From assembly GCA_022577435.1 (NCBI GenBank), contig JAKOON010000007.1:13796426-13860425 (forward strand): a stretch of 64,000 bases of DNA. Reading direction: 5' to 3'. Shown piece after piece: positions 1 to 13,800 of this stretch (position 1 is its first letter; each line of letters starts with the position of its first letter). The position numbers were made by a program, and so were the translations under genes. The notes beneath the pieces were generated by a model that was not told the DNA's origin, ran no database searches, and saw nothing but the letters and a program-made list of their open reading frames with translations. This DNA comes from Embiotoca jacksoni. Lineage: Eukaryota; Chordata; Actinopteri; Embiotocidae.

Positions 1-3000
1 TCAATGACTCTTTTTTAAAACCCTCTACATCTTTTCCGACAACATGCTCATCCGCCTTAGTGTGGTTGCCTTGGGCAATGCCTTGTTGATTGATTGGCAG
101 ATGAGAGGTAGTACAAACTCAAATAAAAGAACCAATTAAAAGCAGCGCCCAAAATTTGAGTGCAAACTGCCAAATGAATGGAGCCTGTCTAGACGGAGAC
201 AGAAGTTATTACTGAATGAAGATTATATTCACCATTAAAGCTTTTTAGTTAGAAGAATATATATTCAGATGTAACCACCAACATTTTGGCTAGAGCAACT
301 GTAATTTATATGTATATTTTTTCTCAGTTACTGCAACTGATTACATTGCATTTATTTTGTAATTTAAATACATGTAACTAGTTACTCCCCAACCGCGCAG
401 ATTAAGCTACTTGTTGAACCATGTGGAGAGTTGTCTTTCTTTACTAATTTTACACACACTTTTGTTAACCTCTTATCTAAAGGATATATGTCCATAATGT
501 GGAAATGTAAACTGTCCTTCCAGCTCGTAAAGTGATAGTAAAAAAAAATCCCTGCAGGTGAAAAGTTAAACCAGTTATATTGAGGCAATTTAAGGTCTGA
601 CTTTACTTGACTTTTTAGCATCTTTGTTTTGGCACAAAACACAGGCATGCTAATAATCCTGTGATCCAATAAGAAACAGGACCAGGACTTTGGCTACAAT
701 TACTAAGATAACACATCACCAAGTTTTGATAGATGAACATCCAAATGTATTACAGACGCATAATTGACCAGAGATTATTTATACATACAGTAGATTATCA
801 ACAATCTTCAAAATCTACAATACATTCTTTGACAGCTCCTGTTGTGCTGTGTGGCGCAGCTTTGAAAGCAAAAAGGGAAGAATCATGAAGACTGATGAGG
901 TGGTGCTTTCCTACCTTACCATCCCACTGATGAATATATAACGCCTAGCTTTGACTGTATGGCCACAGATGAGATGGATTTCAGGAGCAATCTGTCGGGG
1001 TGGTCTCGGGTGTCCAATTACGACAAGGCAGGACAGCAGGGCCTCTGCTGCTTTGGCAGATGATAGAAGGTGACCTGATTAACCTGCAAATTGACATCAA
1101 CCATCAAACGTCTGCCTTGCCATGCCACCTAATATAATTGAGGGGTTAATTAAGCACTTAACACGTGAAATTGAATGCAGGACCCATGTAATAGGATGTT
1201 GACCAGGAACAGAGACAAATTCCCACATAAATACAAAAATACAGCTTCTGACAGTTGCATCGGGATCATTTAGTGAGATAAGAAATCAAAGCAGACATTA
1301 TATCTAAGTTCAGGGAGATTCTAAAAGATGAAATGTGTTTGATTAAGCACATTGGAGAATGTTTTCAAGGCATCCCACAGCCATTACTGAACAGATGAAG
1401 GTTTCTTTTCTGTTACTTCGGAGTGAGCAATAGTTGAAAATGATGAAACTCTGGGGGCTTTGTCTGGCCTGGCATGACAGATGACTCTGCCGCGAAAATA
1501 GGGCATTGTCCCACACTATCATTTATTATGAGCGTTGGCCAGGTTTGATGGAGGGAGCCAGGCAGTTGGGAGCGCAGATCATTCATCCAGAATGAGGGGC
1601 TGTACCTGGTGGAGATCGGCTCTTTTGCCAGCAGAAGAGGGGCTCCTGCAAACCCTGTCTGAGGACAAGTCAGACACAGTGATGTTTATTTGGGTAGACT
1701 GTAAGAAAATAACACTTATGCTGGACTTTACTGTGTAAAAAAATAAAACAGAATCTTTCCAATGAAATCAGCCATTGAAATCCCCAAAAAACAAAAAACT
1801 TGCAGTGGGCTGCATATGAATTTGGTGTTTCAGTGTCAGAGAACCTGTCTGCCAGTGAACCATAGCTTGATGTCACACCTCCTCATTACAGACTAAGCAG
1901 TGACAAAAAGTGTTGATTTTTGAACAGACAGTGGTGTGCTGGTTGGCTTCAAACTGTGTGTAAATCTGTGAGCTGTAGCTTGGATTTATGGTTAGGTACA
2001 CCGATCTGCCACAGGGATGTGGTAGCTGACTGATTGAGTGAAATAGGGCAAGGTACTCTATCTCGCATGTCACTTGAGGGTACATTCTACTAATGTATCC
2101 AGCTATCTCTTAACATATCTCAGAGGAGGAATGGTACTCGGTTAAAGGAATTGCACCACTTATCATCAATCAGATTTTCCGCAGATGACACCAGGCACAA
2201 ATTCACAAATAGGCTATTAACAAATAATCTCTCTCTGCTCAGTGTAAAGTTTAATACAAAAGCGAACCCAAAAGAAAGGTGCTTTTACAGCTCATGAGAT
2301 ACACAGCAAGGAAAAATAATCAAAATCAATTTTTTTAGGTTCACTATGCCATCTTCACTGCACCTTAATATTTTATGAGGCTGCATGTTTAATGCACATA
2401 TCTCGAAATCTGAGCGTTTCTGTCAGTAAAACAATAACCTAGCCATTTGTGATTACACAGAGCCGCTCTGCTGCCTGAGCAGTGCCACAACTTTGGAAAA
2501 CCTTTTCAGATAACCTGCTGAGAGAGCACAATCTCTGGCAAGCTACAGCAACTTCAGAAAGAACTGGTTACAAACAAATAACCGGTAATGATGGATCAAC
2601 TGAGTGAGGCAGCCAATTAACTGTAATTAACGCAATCAAAGTGCTCACAAAAATAGCTATAATGATGTGCAAGTTCTACCAATTTACATGAAAGTCTATG
2701 ATTGTGCACATGTGAACATGCACAGCTATTAATGTGTACATTTTTCATGCTTGTGTGAAGGGGGGGGGAGCCTTTGGGTGCTCAAACACCCTATTTTTTC
2801 ATGCATTTGCATGCAGTCTCCCAGTTGGATGAGCTTGTTTGTTTTAACTCAACAACGTTGCAGTAAGCACTTTGTTACTGAGTAGTGATGCTGGATAGCC
2901 ACTGTGATAGGCATTTATTAGCATGGCTTTTAGATCGGCCCATGAGTGTTGCACTTGACAGAAATAATACTACTCAATAGGAAGGATTCTGCCTTCTTTT

Positions 3001-5435
3001 TGCCAACACGACTTTACTGCACTCAAACATTTACCCGATCTTAAAGCCTGCACTGAATGGTGACAGCTTGGCCTCACGCATACTCCCAGACAACAACAAA
3101 ATGCTGCTGCATTGTATCATTTCAAGATGAGGCAGTCATCATCACAAAATAACACATTCATTATTTAAACCTGGCATAGACAGAATTGAGATCAGGACAA
3201 AGTCAACTTAATGTTGTTTGGACATAAAAAGTGTTGTAAATCAATTTCCAGTCAAATTATACGCAGATTTGGGGATTTTCACAAAAGTCCTTTGGAAGGT
3301 CTTGTTTATTATATTTTCATTTTCACAATAATATTCCACTGAGAGGGGATCCGTTGATAGTGATATATAATATATTTTAAGTACATTCCATAGTATATGC
3401 ATATGTGAATATATTGAATGTACATATATAACACACAAGCCATGCTATCTAAATCTAGTCACTTCTGTTAATGTCTTATCTATAAAATTATTCATTTTTA
3501 ACAACAGTCCAATTCTTTTTATTTGTAGGATTTGTAGCCCTGTAGGATTTTGATGATAACCCTGCACCCAACCCATTAAGATTTTGTGAGAATAACAAAT
3601 GCAGATGAGACCTTTTTTATTGTTGGATTATCTCAAAGGGTTGTTCTTATGTCAAAGGCAGCTTCAGTTGATTTTTCTTTTACAAATCAAGTGGGTGAAC
3701 TGTGGACATGAAACAGTGTCTATTGGCACAAAAAGACATTTATTCATCAGATGATTCTATTTCACAGATATCCTTGAATAAAAAGTAAAAAATAGCCTCG
3801 CTTTCCATATCTCCTGTAATGTTCCTTGAATGTAAAAGAGCCAAAGTGTCATGTGAGTGTCAGATAACAGCTTTATTTCATGCCTGGCCTGGAACGGCTC
3901 TCTGTTTAAATATGCCGTGGGTCACAAAATATGCATTTCATAGCAATGAACCCTCAGTTAACCAACTGACATGTATCTATTATAAAAAGCCTATGTATTT
4001 CTTAACTATCAACTCACAGTGTTTCATGTTACACTGATCTTCACCCATTTCCTTTGCTGATCATCAAATGTATTAAAGAAACTGATGGAATGAATTTCTA
4101 TAATCTCATTTCATTCCATCAGACATCTGTTTATTTTAAATATAAATATAGAAAATGAAAGGCTAAATTATTCGCAGAGTGAGAAACCGTTTCGCCTAAA
4201 CACCAAAATCCTCTTGGACCAACAGTGCCACTCATGGACTAATTAGTCTTCTTCCAGGCCATCTTCAGGCCTTGGCACACGAGAGCTCAGAGGAGAAGTA
4301 TCCAGAAACAGCCGGCAAGACTGCCGCTGGGCATGTGGGAAGAGACACACAGTGCAAGCTCATTGTTGAAAAGTAATTATTTTCCGATATAAACCCAAAG
4401 TATGAAAGTGTAAAGAGATCTTAAATAGAGGAAGGTGTAATATATGAAGCACAAGGTAAATGTAAGACCTTATGTTAAAATCAGACAGTGAATTTCCTTC
4501 AAACTGACATGTTGTGCTCAGTTCATGTGAGGCAATGGGGGCTTTAAAAAAAAAAAAGTGTAGCATGAAAGGTCAAAGTGCAAATAAAATTAATTTACTT
4601 TGACAAAAAGTAATTTAGAGATTAGCTTGATAAATGAGTGCTGACTGATTAAGGTAATTAACTAGATATGTTAATTTTCAGTTATCTTTGGGTTGGTTTA
4701 AGGAATCAGTGATTCCCCTGAGTCCGGCTGCAAGCTGTGACTGCCAATCCAGATGTCCAGAGACCTTGTGTAACCAAAAGGAGCTGCACATGCATTAGAA
4801 TAGAAACTCACTACATTAAATTACACATTTCGTAGCCTTTTGCAACCTTGAGTATTGACCGGGGATTTCAACAGACTGCAAACAACACCATTAGGAAAGA
4901 AGGGTTATCCTCAGGGCGTCATACCCCAGATTATTAAGGTGCTTCTAAAACTGCCAGACCAATATTTTTTTTTTCACATAACATTTTTAAGGCAGCCAAT
5001 CAAACAATGCAGGATAATGATCACCTCTGGCTGACAGGACATCACTTCTTACCTTGTGTATTCACCCCTGGACCTTATTTTTCAATTTGAATGCTTTAAA
5101 TGACTGAACCTGCGCTAGTAATATTACATATTAACAAAAAGGGTATTCTAATTGTGTATTTCAGATGAGTACGAAGCTGCAGTAAGGTGTGCTGTATGTA
5201 TTTCATCCAATAATGGCTGTTTTTTTATGAGGTGTAACACAAGTAAAACTAGGTGGGAGACAGACTAAAAAGCGAGGAGACAGCCTGCAGGGCAGCTTCA
5301 GGAGCGATGGGAGTCCATTACAGAGCTTCTGCAGAGCTCTAACAGGTAACACTGCCAGCCATATGTCAGGTAGTACTGAATCCACATTTTTGTCTGGATA
5401 CCCTAATTATAAAATGTCTCCTGGCATAAGGACCA
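1..5435. other. Non-coding stretch, mostly unannotated
   Basis: No open frame here has a recognisable domain, and the frames present are short and stop-bounded by chance. Around 310-400 there is a stretch (alternating 'gattaca' and 'gtaactagttactcccc' wording) resembling a dispersed fish repeat family, but it is too decayed to name. A run of G lies at 2761-2768. A perfect 13-bp hairpin at 4082-4122 is listed separately. Nothing else was recognised. Confidence 0.5.
4082..4122. repeat. Perfect 13-bp inverted repeat (hairpin)
   Basis: The left arm CTGATGGAATGAA at 4082-4094 is the exact reverse complement of TTCATTCCATCAG at 4110-4122, with a 15-nt AT-rich spacer. No transposon ends or coding signal are visible around it. 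It may be the core of a small palindromic element or simply a structured intergenic spot. Confidence 0.75.
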
Positions 5436-5486
5436 CATGCCATTGCCATGGTGTTGCTATAGAGGTAACAGCATGGCAATGGTATG
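5436..5486. repeat. Near-perfect 22-bp hairpin
   Basis: The arm at 5436-5457 (begins CATGCCATTGCCATG) and the arm at 5465-5486 (ends GCATGGCAATGGTATG) pair at about 19 of 22 positions around a 7-nt loop. The stem is about the length of one small-RNA duplex but does not continue outwards, so a classical 60-80 nt microRNA precursor is not supported. A palindromic relic of a mobile element is equally possible. Confidence 0.7.
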
Positions 5487-5939
5487 CTCAGCTGCCATAG
5501 AAGCTTGAAAAGCACGAGTCCAGAGGCTGCATGACTGACATTTCGGCATGATACACTAAAGCCATATACCGAAGTCACAATAGCCAGTAGCCTAATAAAG
5601 AATATATAACACAAGTCTGGACACAGAGCTGCTGAAATCCTTAAATCCCAATTTATTGGATTTTTTTTTTTGTATCTGCGGTGGATCAGACACAACCCCA
5701 TCATTTCAAAACTCCGTCCTTCCTGCCTGCTCAGAATGTTTGAGGACTGTGATTGATCGTATTTGACGGAGTGTGTGCTAAAAGCAACCCTGTGTGTGCA
5801 TAACCACTCAGATTCTTTGAGCAGAGAGATCCAAGGACACTTAGCTTCACAATCACAGATAAAAGCAAGAAAAGAAACATAAACAATATGTCACTCCTTT
5901 ATCCCGTGATAGATTTCTGTCTCTTCTGGTGTAATCCAA

Positions 5940-6500
5940 TCTACATGGATGTTCCCTGAGCTCTTCTCGCACTTCACCAGGATGGATTGCCATGAAATTT
6001 GGTACAGATCTTCATGGTCCCCAGATGATCAGAAACTAAAGAAATGGCTTAAAGCAAACCAAACTTGCGATTGTGTGTAATCATATGAACCCATCTGTAG
6101 CACTGCATTTACATTCTGTCGCTGTTTTTATATACAGTATATCTGTATATCTTTTGTGTTGCCCTCAAGTGACTGATGAAGCTTCCTATTGATGAAATTC
6201 GGTCACCAACTTCTAATGAAATGAGAATTAGCACATTAGTTAACTCTGGCTAATAAATAGATAAATACATAATATTATTTACCCCCATCGGTCTTTTCCC
6301 ATAGTGCCACCAGCTGACCCAAATTTCTCACCCATCTAGAGAAATATTTCTAGATCTACCAGCTGAATTGGGTCAAACTTTGGTACAAACATTTGTGATC
6401 CCCAGATGATGATTCTCAGTGACTTCAGTGATCCTCTGACTTTTCATCTTGCATCATCATAAGGCAGAAATTTCAATTTGTCCAACACTTTGGTTTAAAA
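5940..6500 (+). repeat. Dispersed fish repeat, decayed copy
   Basis: The text contains the landmark phrases of a very common teleost dispersed repeat: 'ggatggattgccatgaaatt', then 'ggtacagatcttcatggtcc', then a second unit 'tttggtacaaacatttgtga', and finally 'tttcaatttgtccaacactt'. The order agrees with the family as I remember it. The copy is interrupted and carries many substitutions. The class (LINE 3' UTR or DNA element) is not decided by the sequence. Related pieces lie at 8165-8215 and 33850-34030. Confidence 0.7.
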
Positions 6501-8160
6501 TACCTGCTCTGTTATCTGCCCACACAGGACAGGGAGAGCAGTACATTCGTTCCCCTGCGCTGTCTGCCTCTGCAGCCTGGACTCTCAGATAACTTCACTT
6601 CCCTGTCAGGATTTGGAAGTATCGAAGTTTCAGTGATCGCCAAGACTTTTTATCCAGAACATCAGGTCAAAATAAAAATGTGTCCCATTTTAAATACCTG
6701 CAAAAATGACATACTAGAATCACAGCAAGTACAATCATCACCTTTGTCAGACTATCAACAAACAAACAAAGAATTATAATATTGACATAATTCACCTATG
6801 AAACCTCGTAGTTCAGACCCAATCTACAATAGTCTGACAAAAACAGTCTGGTTAAATTGGCAAAGGTCCAGTAAATCCAATTCAGTGAAGTAATTAGCCC
6901 AAAACACATTAATACAGCCATAATATACAGAGACTGCTGTTGCCTCCTGGGAGACGTGTAATATTTTCCACGTATTCTGTCATAACTTTAGTTAGCATAT
7001 AAATATCAACATCGGGTTCGACTGACATCTCACTTGAGCCAAAAGGAACTTCCATGTCCTGTCCATGGCCTATAACAGCCAACCAGCATCCATATTGAAT
7101 GGAGGTGGATTCTCCCCCTTCTGTAGTTTACAGATCGAGCCAGTTGGAACCGATGTTTCTGAAGACTGATGCTTTGTAGGCTATAATGAAATTCTAAAAA
7201 TTGCAATCCCTGCGTTCCGAATTGCATGCTATTTCTTTTTACTTTTAGAAAGTACTGCAACTACCTTTGAAAAGTATTTACTGATGCATGCAGTATGTGT
7301 ACAATTAGGCAGTATAGTAGTATGGATATTGGAATGCAGGGAATATGCTGCTTCGTTGGGTTTATTGAGGAAACAAAGAACATCATGCGTTAAAAGAACT
7401 ACCTGCAATCTAACGTCTTGTGTGTCGTGTGTTTAGGCAGATAGGGGTTTAGTTTGCTGTTTTTTGGGAGTTTCATCATGAAAATAATGCCTGATGGACA
7501 TTTTATATACTTTATGGTGCTTTTCTTTGTTTCTGTAAATAGATTAATGTCTTCTGCTTTATGTAAATTATTTCTTAATGTTTCCAAATAGCCTTTTTGG
7601 ACAAATAGGAAAACCATAAAATATTAATTTTCTGGAGCATTATTATCAAAATTGAATCTGGACTAGGTCAGACTTTATACTGTGGTCTCACTGGATGTTC
7701 CAGCTAATAAGTCCCAGCTACAGTCATCTGCAGGCATTTGTTTTTACCCCCCAAATTTATTTATTTATTAAATTCAGGTGGAAATAAAAACATTTTCCTT
7801 CAGTATGTTCAAGCATCCTTTAACTCAACGGCAGTAGCACCTACGGTGATTGTGACTGTTGGGGCAAAAACCTCAGAGTATAATCTTTCAAAAAAGACCA
7901 AACTCGTGCTTGTACTACAAATGGTTCAAGAACAGCTTTCAATTTACTTTTGGTTTGCCTTGAATAGGCGTTTCAAATTTTACACGAATGTTCCGGGGAC
8001 AAGGCAGGTGGTATTTGCTTGAATTAAATTAAACAATGTTACTAGTCCGCAATAGACAATCCAATCCATCCAAATTTATCAGACTAGATTTGAAATCTAA
8101 ATGTATAAATCAAAATATTTTCTCACTGCCTCATGCATTAGCATTTATCTCAAAAGTACT
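6501..8160. other. Non-coding stretch, nothing recognised
   Basis: Frames such as those at 7399-7617 and 7738-8022 are AT-rich and low in information, with no signal peptide, domain or splice context. I see no RNA gene or repeat boundary. Confidence 0.45.
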
Positions 8161-8164
8161 GCAT

Positions 8165-8216
8165 CATGTCTAATACATAAAACCTCACAGAGCTGCTACC
8201 ATGGCTGTGGACTGTT
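8165..8216 (+). repeat. End fragment of a dispersed fish repeat
   Basis: The phrase 'cctcacagagctgctaccat' followed by 'ggctgtggact' matches the terminal part of the same repeat family seen at 5940-6500. Only about 50 bp is recognisable. Confidence 0.5.
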
Positions 8217-10817
8217 ATGGTTTGTTAAGATAAAACCTGAGGAGAATTTTAAGGCTGGAGCAGTTGGATATCAAGTCAACGTAAAGACGTTAGTGGGCGA
8301 GAAAATTCTTTGTGGATTGAGACATGTTGCTTCCTCTGGTGCAAACAGAAAAAGTTGTTGCCAAAGACACACAAAACAGAGGGAAAATGAGAGACTTTTA
8401 GAAAATGACAGGAATTTTTTTTATTTCTGGTGAATTTGGTGATCGGTCAGCGCTAAACACACACATAACACAAACACAGACTGCACAGATGGTAGCGGGT
8501 CACATTGGTGTGAATGATGTGTCTGAACACGCCATCAGTCCTGTTTTAACAAATATTTTTCATGGTTATATTTTCATTCCAGTACTATCGAACCCTTTCA
8601 GCACAGTCTCTGTACAACAACTAATGAGGGATTTTGTAAACCCATGGTACTTTAAAACTTTTTTTGAAGCAAAATGTAATTAACCTTTGTAGCAGTGGGA
8701 GAATATGAGACAAGGCAGAGACTTCAAAAACACTCAAACAATATATTGCTTAAAAATTCTTTTCATGTGTTGCATAGATGGAGTTAATTAATGATGGAGA
8801 TTACATTTGTGCGCTGATAAATAATTTCTTGCATCTATGTTCTTATACAGCTCCTCTTTACTACTTCACATTGCTTTGAAGCAGTGGCCCACAGAGCTTG
8901 TTTTAATCTTACTAATCTTATTTGGTATTTGAAATGAACAGATCGATGTAGCTGCCCTCATTGAGAGACAGTGTATCTCAACATGTTCAAGAGCATCCTT
9001 ATCTCACTGTGCCTCTCAGGCATGAAAACCCTCAGTTACAATCCAAGTTCAAATGTTAACATGTACACCTACGCAGGTCTAAAACTTCGGTGCTTATAAA
9101 TCCTGAAAGGGAGGTGAAATTATCTCTGTGCCCAGGGTGCACAGGCAGACGGCGCAGGGGGACCGATGGACTGCTCTCCCTGTACCGCGTGCAGATAACA
9201 GAGCAGGCCTACAGTATCTGCAATACACAGCGCTCTGATAAGATCTCAGTGTGATTACCTCCTATCAGTCACCGATGATCAGCTGTTTGGGGCTGTCCAA
9301 TCAGACGAATCACGTACAATCATTTCTGAAGCCGTTGGCTCCTCACAACATCTTATACATTTTGCAGAACAACTTGCTGCTTCATAGGCAATGAAATTAT
9401 TGCTGTTGCATCAGTTATTTTGACTTGCTTGGCTAGCAAAGTCTCTTGCAAGTTTCTAATACAGCACTTACTCAGCTGAGTAGATTCATTTACACATGGA
9501 TTCCTGCGAAGAAATGCTGAATGGTGAAAAGGAACAGATTTTTATACAGCATGAGGTGGTTCTCTCGCAGAAGTGAGGTTACAACTTTGCTCCAATCAAT
9601 AGTAATGTAAAAGAGGTATCCAAACATTGATCAAAACAAGTACATTGTTAAACATAAGTGAATGCACACAACCACAAATTTGCACACACAGGCACTGCCT
9701 CACATTTCTTTTCTAAAAAGGAATTGTATCCGTCATTTGACCCAATTGGACTGTTTGGTTGACCTACTTATTGGGTTGATCCTTCAGGGTTCGGCCTTTG
9801 TGGACTTGTTAAGTGTGTACTGTGGCATATTACTTTGATGTGCGAGTATTGATTGTAAAGATACAAGACTCTCGGCTGACCTGTAGCATATCGATTTGAG
9901 AAAACTGTCTGCATTCTGCCTCGTCTCCAAGTTGATAAAACTGATTTTGCATTGAGCTCAAAAAATTAATCTGAGGCTACCAGATGCATATGGGTGCATA
10001 GTAATCAGTGGAAACATCAAACGTTAAGATATGACCAGAATGTTTAGACTCTCATCTGTTATTTTCAGTGTGGTATCACTACTGCTGATCTATTTTTCTC
10101 CCTGTCTGTAGGCTGCTATTGCCATTCTTGACAGGGTTTACAGTGAAATGCTGGATTTATACCCGTCTGTTCATTCAAAGGCCATTAGGTCGTTTCACAT
10201 CAGCAGGTAATGGAGTTGACAGGGTTCATCTGAATTGTGTTCTTACAGCCTGAGGGGCACTGAGTGAGTCCACATAGTCTGCAACCACCAGCCAAAAACA
10301 AGCTTACAGCTCGTTGGTTTGGTGATAAGTAGGACAACTGCTAGGTGAATTCAAACTCTCTATGCACACGAGGACGAACAACGTGTGGGTGCGGGTGGGA
10401 TTTTTCCCGGTGCCAAAGTTCAGCATGAGCATCAGATTACAAATAGGCTAATACTGTCTGTGGGAAAGCTAATGTGTCAGAATGATCTGATTCAGACAGC
10501 AGAGTTATGTCTACAACTGTTAGAAGCTTTAACCTGTTAGCACAAGATCTGGTGTGAAGAGAAATGTGTGCAAACTGCATTAGGGATGAATAAGTGGTGT
10601 CTTATAATTTAAATATGAACTATGCTCAAAAATCAGTTTTATTATTATCTTTAAAAATAAATAAAAAAAGATTTAAGCAGACTGCTAGCACTTTCAAGTG
10701 TATGGAGCGCAGTGGGGAGTGGGCATTCAGGGTTCAAATTAGAACCTGATGAGAGATTATAATGATGCTGCTCCATGGTTCAGTCCACATCCAGAGGGGC
10801 CAAATATCCAATTAAAA

Positions 10818-10818
<1 letters not shown>
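8217..10818. other. Non-coding stretch, nothing recognised
   Basis: Mixed-composition intergenic DNA without convincing coding potential. A moderately GC-rich, less repetitive patch at about 9120-9320 could be a conserved non-coding element, but that needs an alignment to decide. Confidence 0.45.
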
Positions 10819-10873
<55 letters not shown>

Positions 10874-10887
10874 CTCTCGCTCTCTCT
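10819..10887. repeat. (CT)n microsatellite
   Basis: About 68 bp of CT/TC dinucleotides, with two interrupting GC steps near the right end (around 10871 and 10879). The frames running through it on both strands (Ser-Leu or Arg-Glu repeats) are artefacts of the repeat. Confidence 0.97.
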
Positions 10888-13800
10888 TGTTCAGTGAGGT
10901 AATTACTGGAAACCCTGCATGTAAATTCAATACAAGATAATACCTCTGGAGAAATGGCTCACAACAACCCACCAAATGTCATTGCTGCTCTGTAATTGTC
11001 ATTTTACTGGATTTGATCCGTCATACTGGGCGTTTGATATCACAAATACCACCTTTAACTTTACAGTTAATTCCAGTTTTTGTTGTGCTCCATTAACTCG
11101 GTTCAAACACTGGCTGTAATGTGATGCTAATTGTTACTGAATCCACCATTACTAGAAGTGTATATGTGATTCACGACATGAAAGGTTGTAGTATCAAAAC
11201 AAGCCCGGATCTGCAGCTGACAGCCGGGAAAAGGGCAGCTGAGCTAAGCTGATTGGTGATACAATAAGAGTGAGAGCTATACTTTATTTCCTGACCTTTT
11301 GTGGCTTGCTTTCGCACCCTCCCTCTTCTGTCAGTATCACTGATCAGCCGTACAGCCGTGTACAGGCCAGATCCCGCAGCCACTCCAAATGATCTTAACG
11401 CACGATGTGTCTCTATAATATTCCCAACCCCACGCCCTGCCTTTTCATCGACACACTAAGATAATGCATTGGACGTGGCAGAGCAGCCGAGCAGTGGCCC
11501 CTTCCTCTCATGAATACAGTAGATTTGACTGTATGTGCTGCTGTGGCAGAATTAGAGAGGAGAGGCTTTGCACTTGCAGTGTGTTGTTGGCTTATGATCA
11601 CAGGCTGGTGTGTCATAGTGCAAAGAATCCATGTTTCAATGTTCATCTGAATCAATCTGGTCAGGTTACCTCTCATATTGGGCTATTCTATGAGTAATTG
11701 GTTTAAACTCTTCCTTATGAGCCACATTCACATGTTATTTGCCCTCATATTAATCATTCCACTCCTCTAGTCCAAACAGCTTCTCTGTTTAATTGAATGA
11801 CCTGAAATAACCATTCTCACTGGCGGGGTTAAGATCAGTTTAACCCATGCTTTACATTCTATAATTATGCTTGACATGGTTTTGTTTGATGATTAGTCTG
11901 CAGGAAAATTTGAAATTAAATTGCTAAACCTTCCACTTTAATGACGCACTGTGCCTTCTCAAGTTGGCTGAAACTATCTACAAGCAGATTTACTTCTGAG
12001 GTGTAAGAAAAACCTGAGAAACCTCAAAATGACTGAATGAAAAGACCAGCTGAACGGAAAGCTGGAAAGTCTGTTTTCCTCATCTGGAAATGGCACAAAA
12101 CCACATGCTGAAAGTCAATTAACATAACCCTGACATAGACCAACACAACAGAGAGATACAAACAGCAAATTTAAATTCAGGGAACCTGCAGGCATTCAGA
12201 TAAAGCTGGCGTCAAAAGCAGCACAATTTACCTGCAAATAGAAAAAGTATGGATAAAGAGATCCACGTAAGACTTTTTTTTTTTTACTTTAGGTAAGGCA
12301 GAAGCCGATCTTTATTCAAAATAATTTGAAATCTGACTTCTAGTGAATAACTTCTGTAATACATTTCTTGCAAAACTTTTTGGACACGTGATAGTTTTTG
12401 GAGTTTGTGGGAAGAAGACAAATATTCATGTGTCTAGTTCTGATACAACTTTCATCATGACATAAAATAATCAAATGTACCACATATTTTCAGTTTTAAT
12501 TAATACCCAATATTTCTGTCAACATCTTAGCCTTGCCTTTTTTCCTCACTATCTTGCCTCTCCTATCGATCTCAACTATTAAGCACCTGTAATGGTTGCC
12601 ATCACTGGGTTGGTGCAGTGAAACAGACAGGGCTTTTTGACTGTATCACACTTAAATGGCTAACCGGACTGCAGAATAGGCTACCTTTCAGGTCTTGATT
12701 GCAGCCACAGAGCCCTCCCTGTGTTTTCATTGTGTTCAGCCACTGTTATAACATCAGCGTTACAGCGAGTAACAAGGAGCCATTGTGTCCTTTGGAGGTC
12801 ATTTCAGCTCCAATAGAAATGTTTTTTTTTAGCATTTGCTGCAGCCCACACTTGAATGTGGGCACCAAACTGGCACTTGTTGGACCCCTGAGAAATAGCT
12901 GCTGTTTTCTAAATAGGATTTACTTTAATTGGCAGATTATTGTTTTCACAGGTCAATCTCCATAACCCGGAAATCCACCTCCATGCTCGATAAAAGTTAA
13001 GTCATTTACACTTTTGACCAACCTCTTTCAGCCTATCTTGCCTTCAAAGACATTTACAGCCTTTGTGATTTCAGTCCTGCCTCCTAACCACATTGGCTAA
13101 TTGTCCTACCATGTAGGACTGAGGAAAAAAATTTAGCTATAGAGAGGTGTCAAACAACATTAGCATTTAGCGTAGCCGTCCAAATGTTCTTAGGGCCTGT
13201 ATGTCTGTTTATTCTCTTTAAAATGTATGAATGAAGGATTTTGGATTTAGAAACCCACAAGCTTTCTTGTCACAAGAGCCACCGAATTTAACACACTCTA
13301 AACAAATTAAGATGTCCAGCTATACAGCTGCAGTTTAAGGGGGAAGCCCACAGCGTGTGGTAGTGATGGTAATATCCTCCGGATGTTCTTCTGTTCTTAT
13401 AAAAAGGAGCTTTGCAGTCACTTTAACAAGGCATTTTCACTTAAATGAGGCACATTCTGGAAAGGTCACCAAATCATAGGAGCACAGCCTTGCGGGGCTG
13501 AGTTTTCTTACAATATTCCCTTTGACAAGTGTTGCTGTCTCATGAGTAACACTTCATGATAAAGTAACTAAGCAGATTTGCTGTGTGCCTGACTGTCCTG
13601 TCCAGCAGACTGTGTGCAAAGCCTGTATGTGGCATGTGCTCCTTGATGGGGCCAAGAGGGAAGGCTTTGGACTCACCATGAATTTATGTTCACACACATG
13701 ATCGGTGTCAGGAACAGAGCCAGGATCGTATGGCTGCTGCTGCTGCTTCCTGTGGTGTCAGAAAGCAGCCGATTGCTTGTTGTTGTTCCCTCTCTGTTTC

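Noticed and set aside
5366..5704. 112-codon minus-strand frame containing the 5.45-kb hairpin
   Set aside because: No domain or splice context, and the inverted repeat explains part of its sequence.
10749..10975. Open frames on both strands through the CT tract
   Set aside because: Dinucleotide repeats stay open in all frames; they are not genes.
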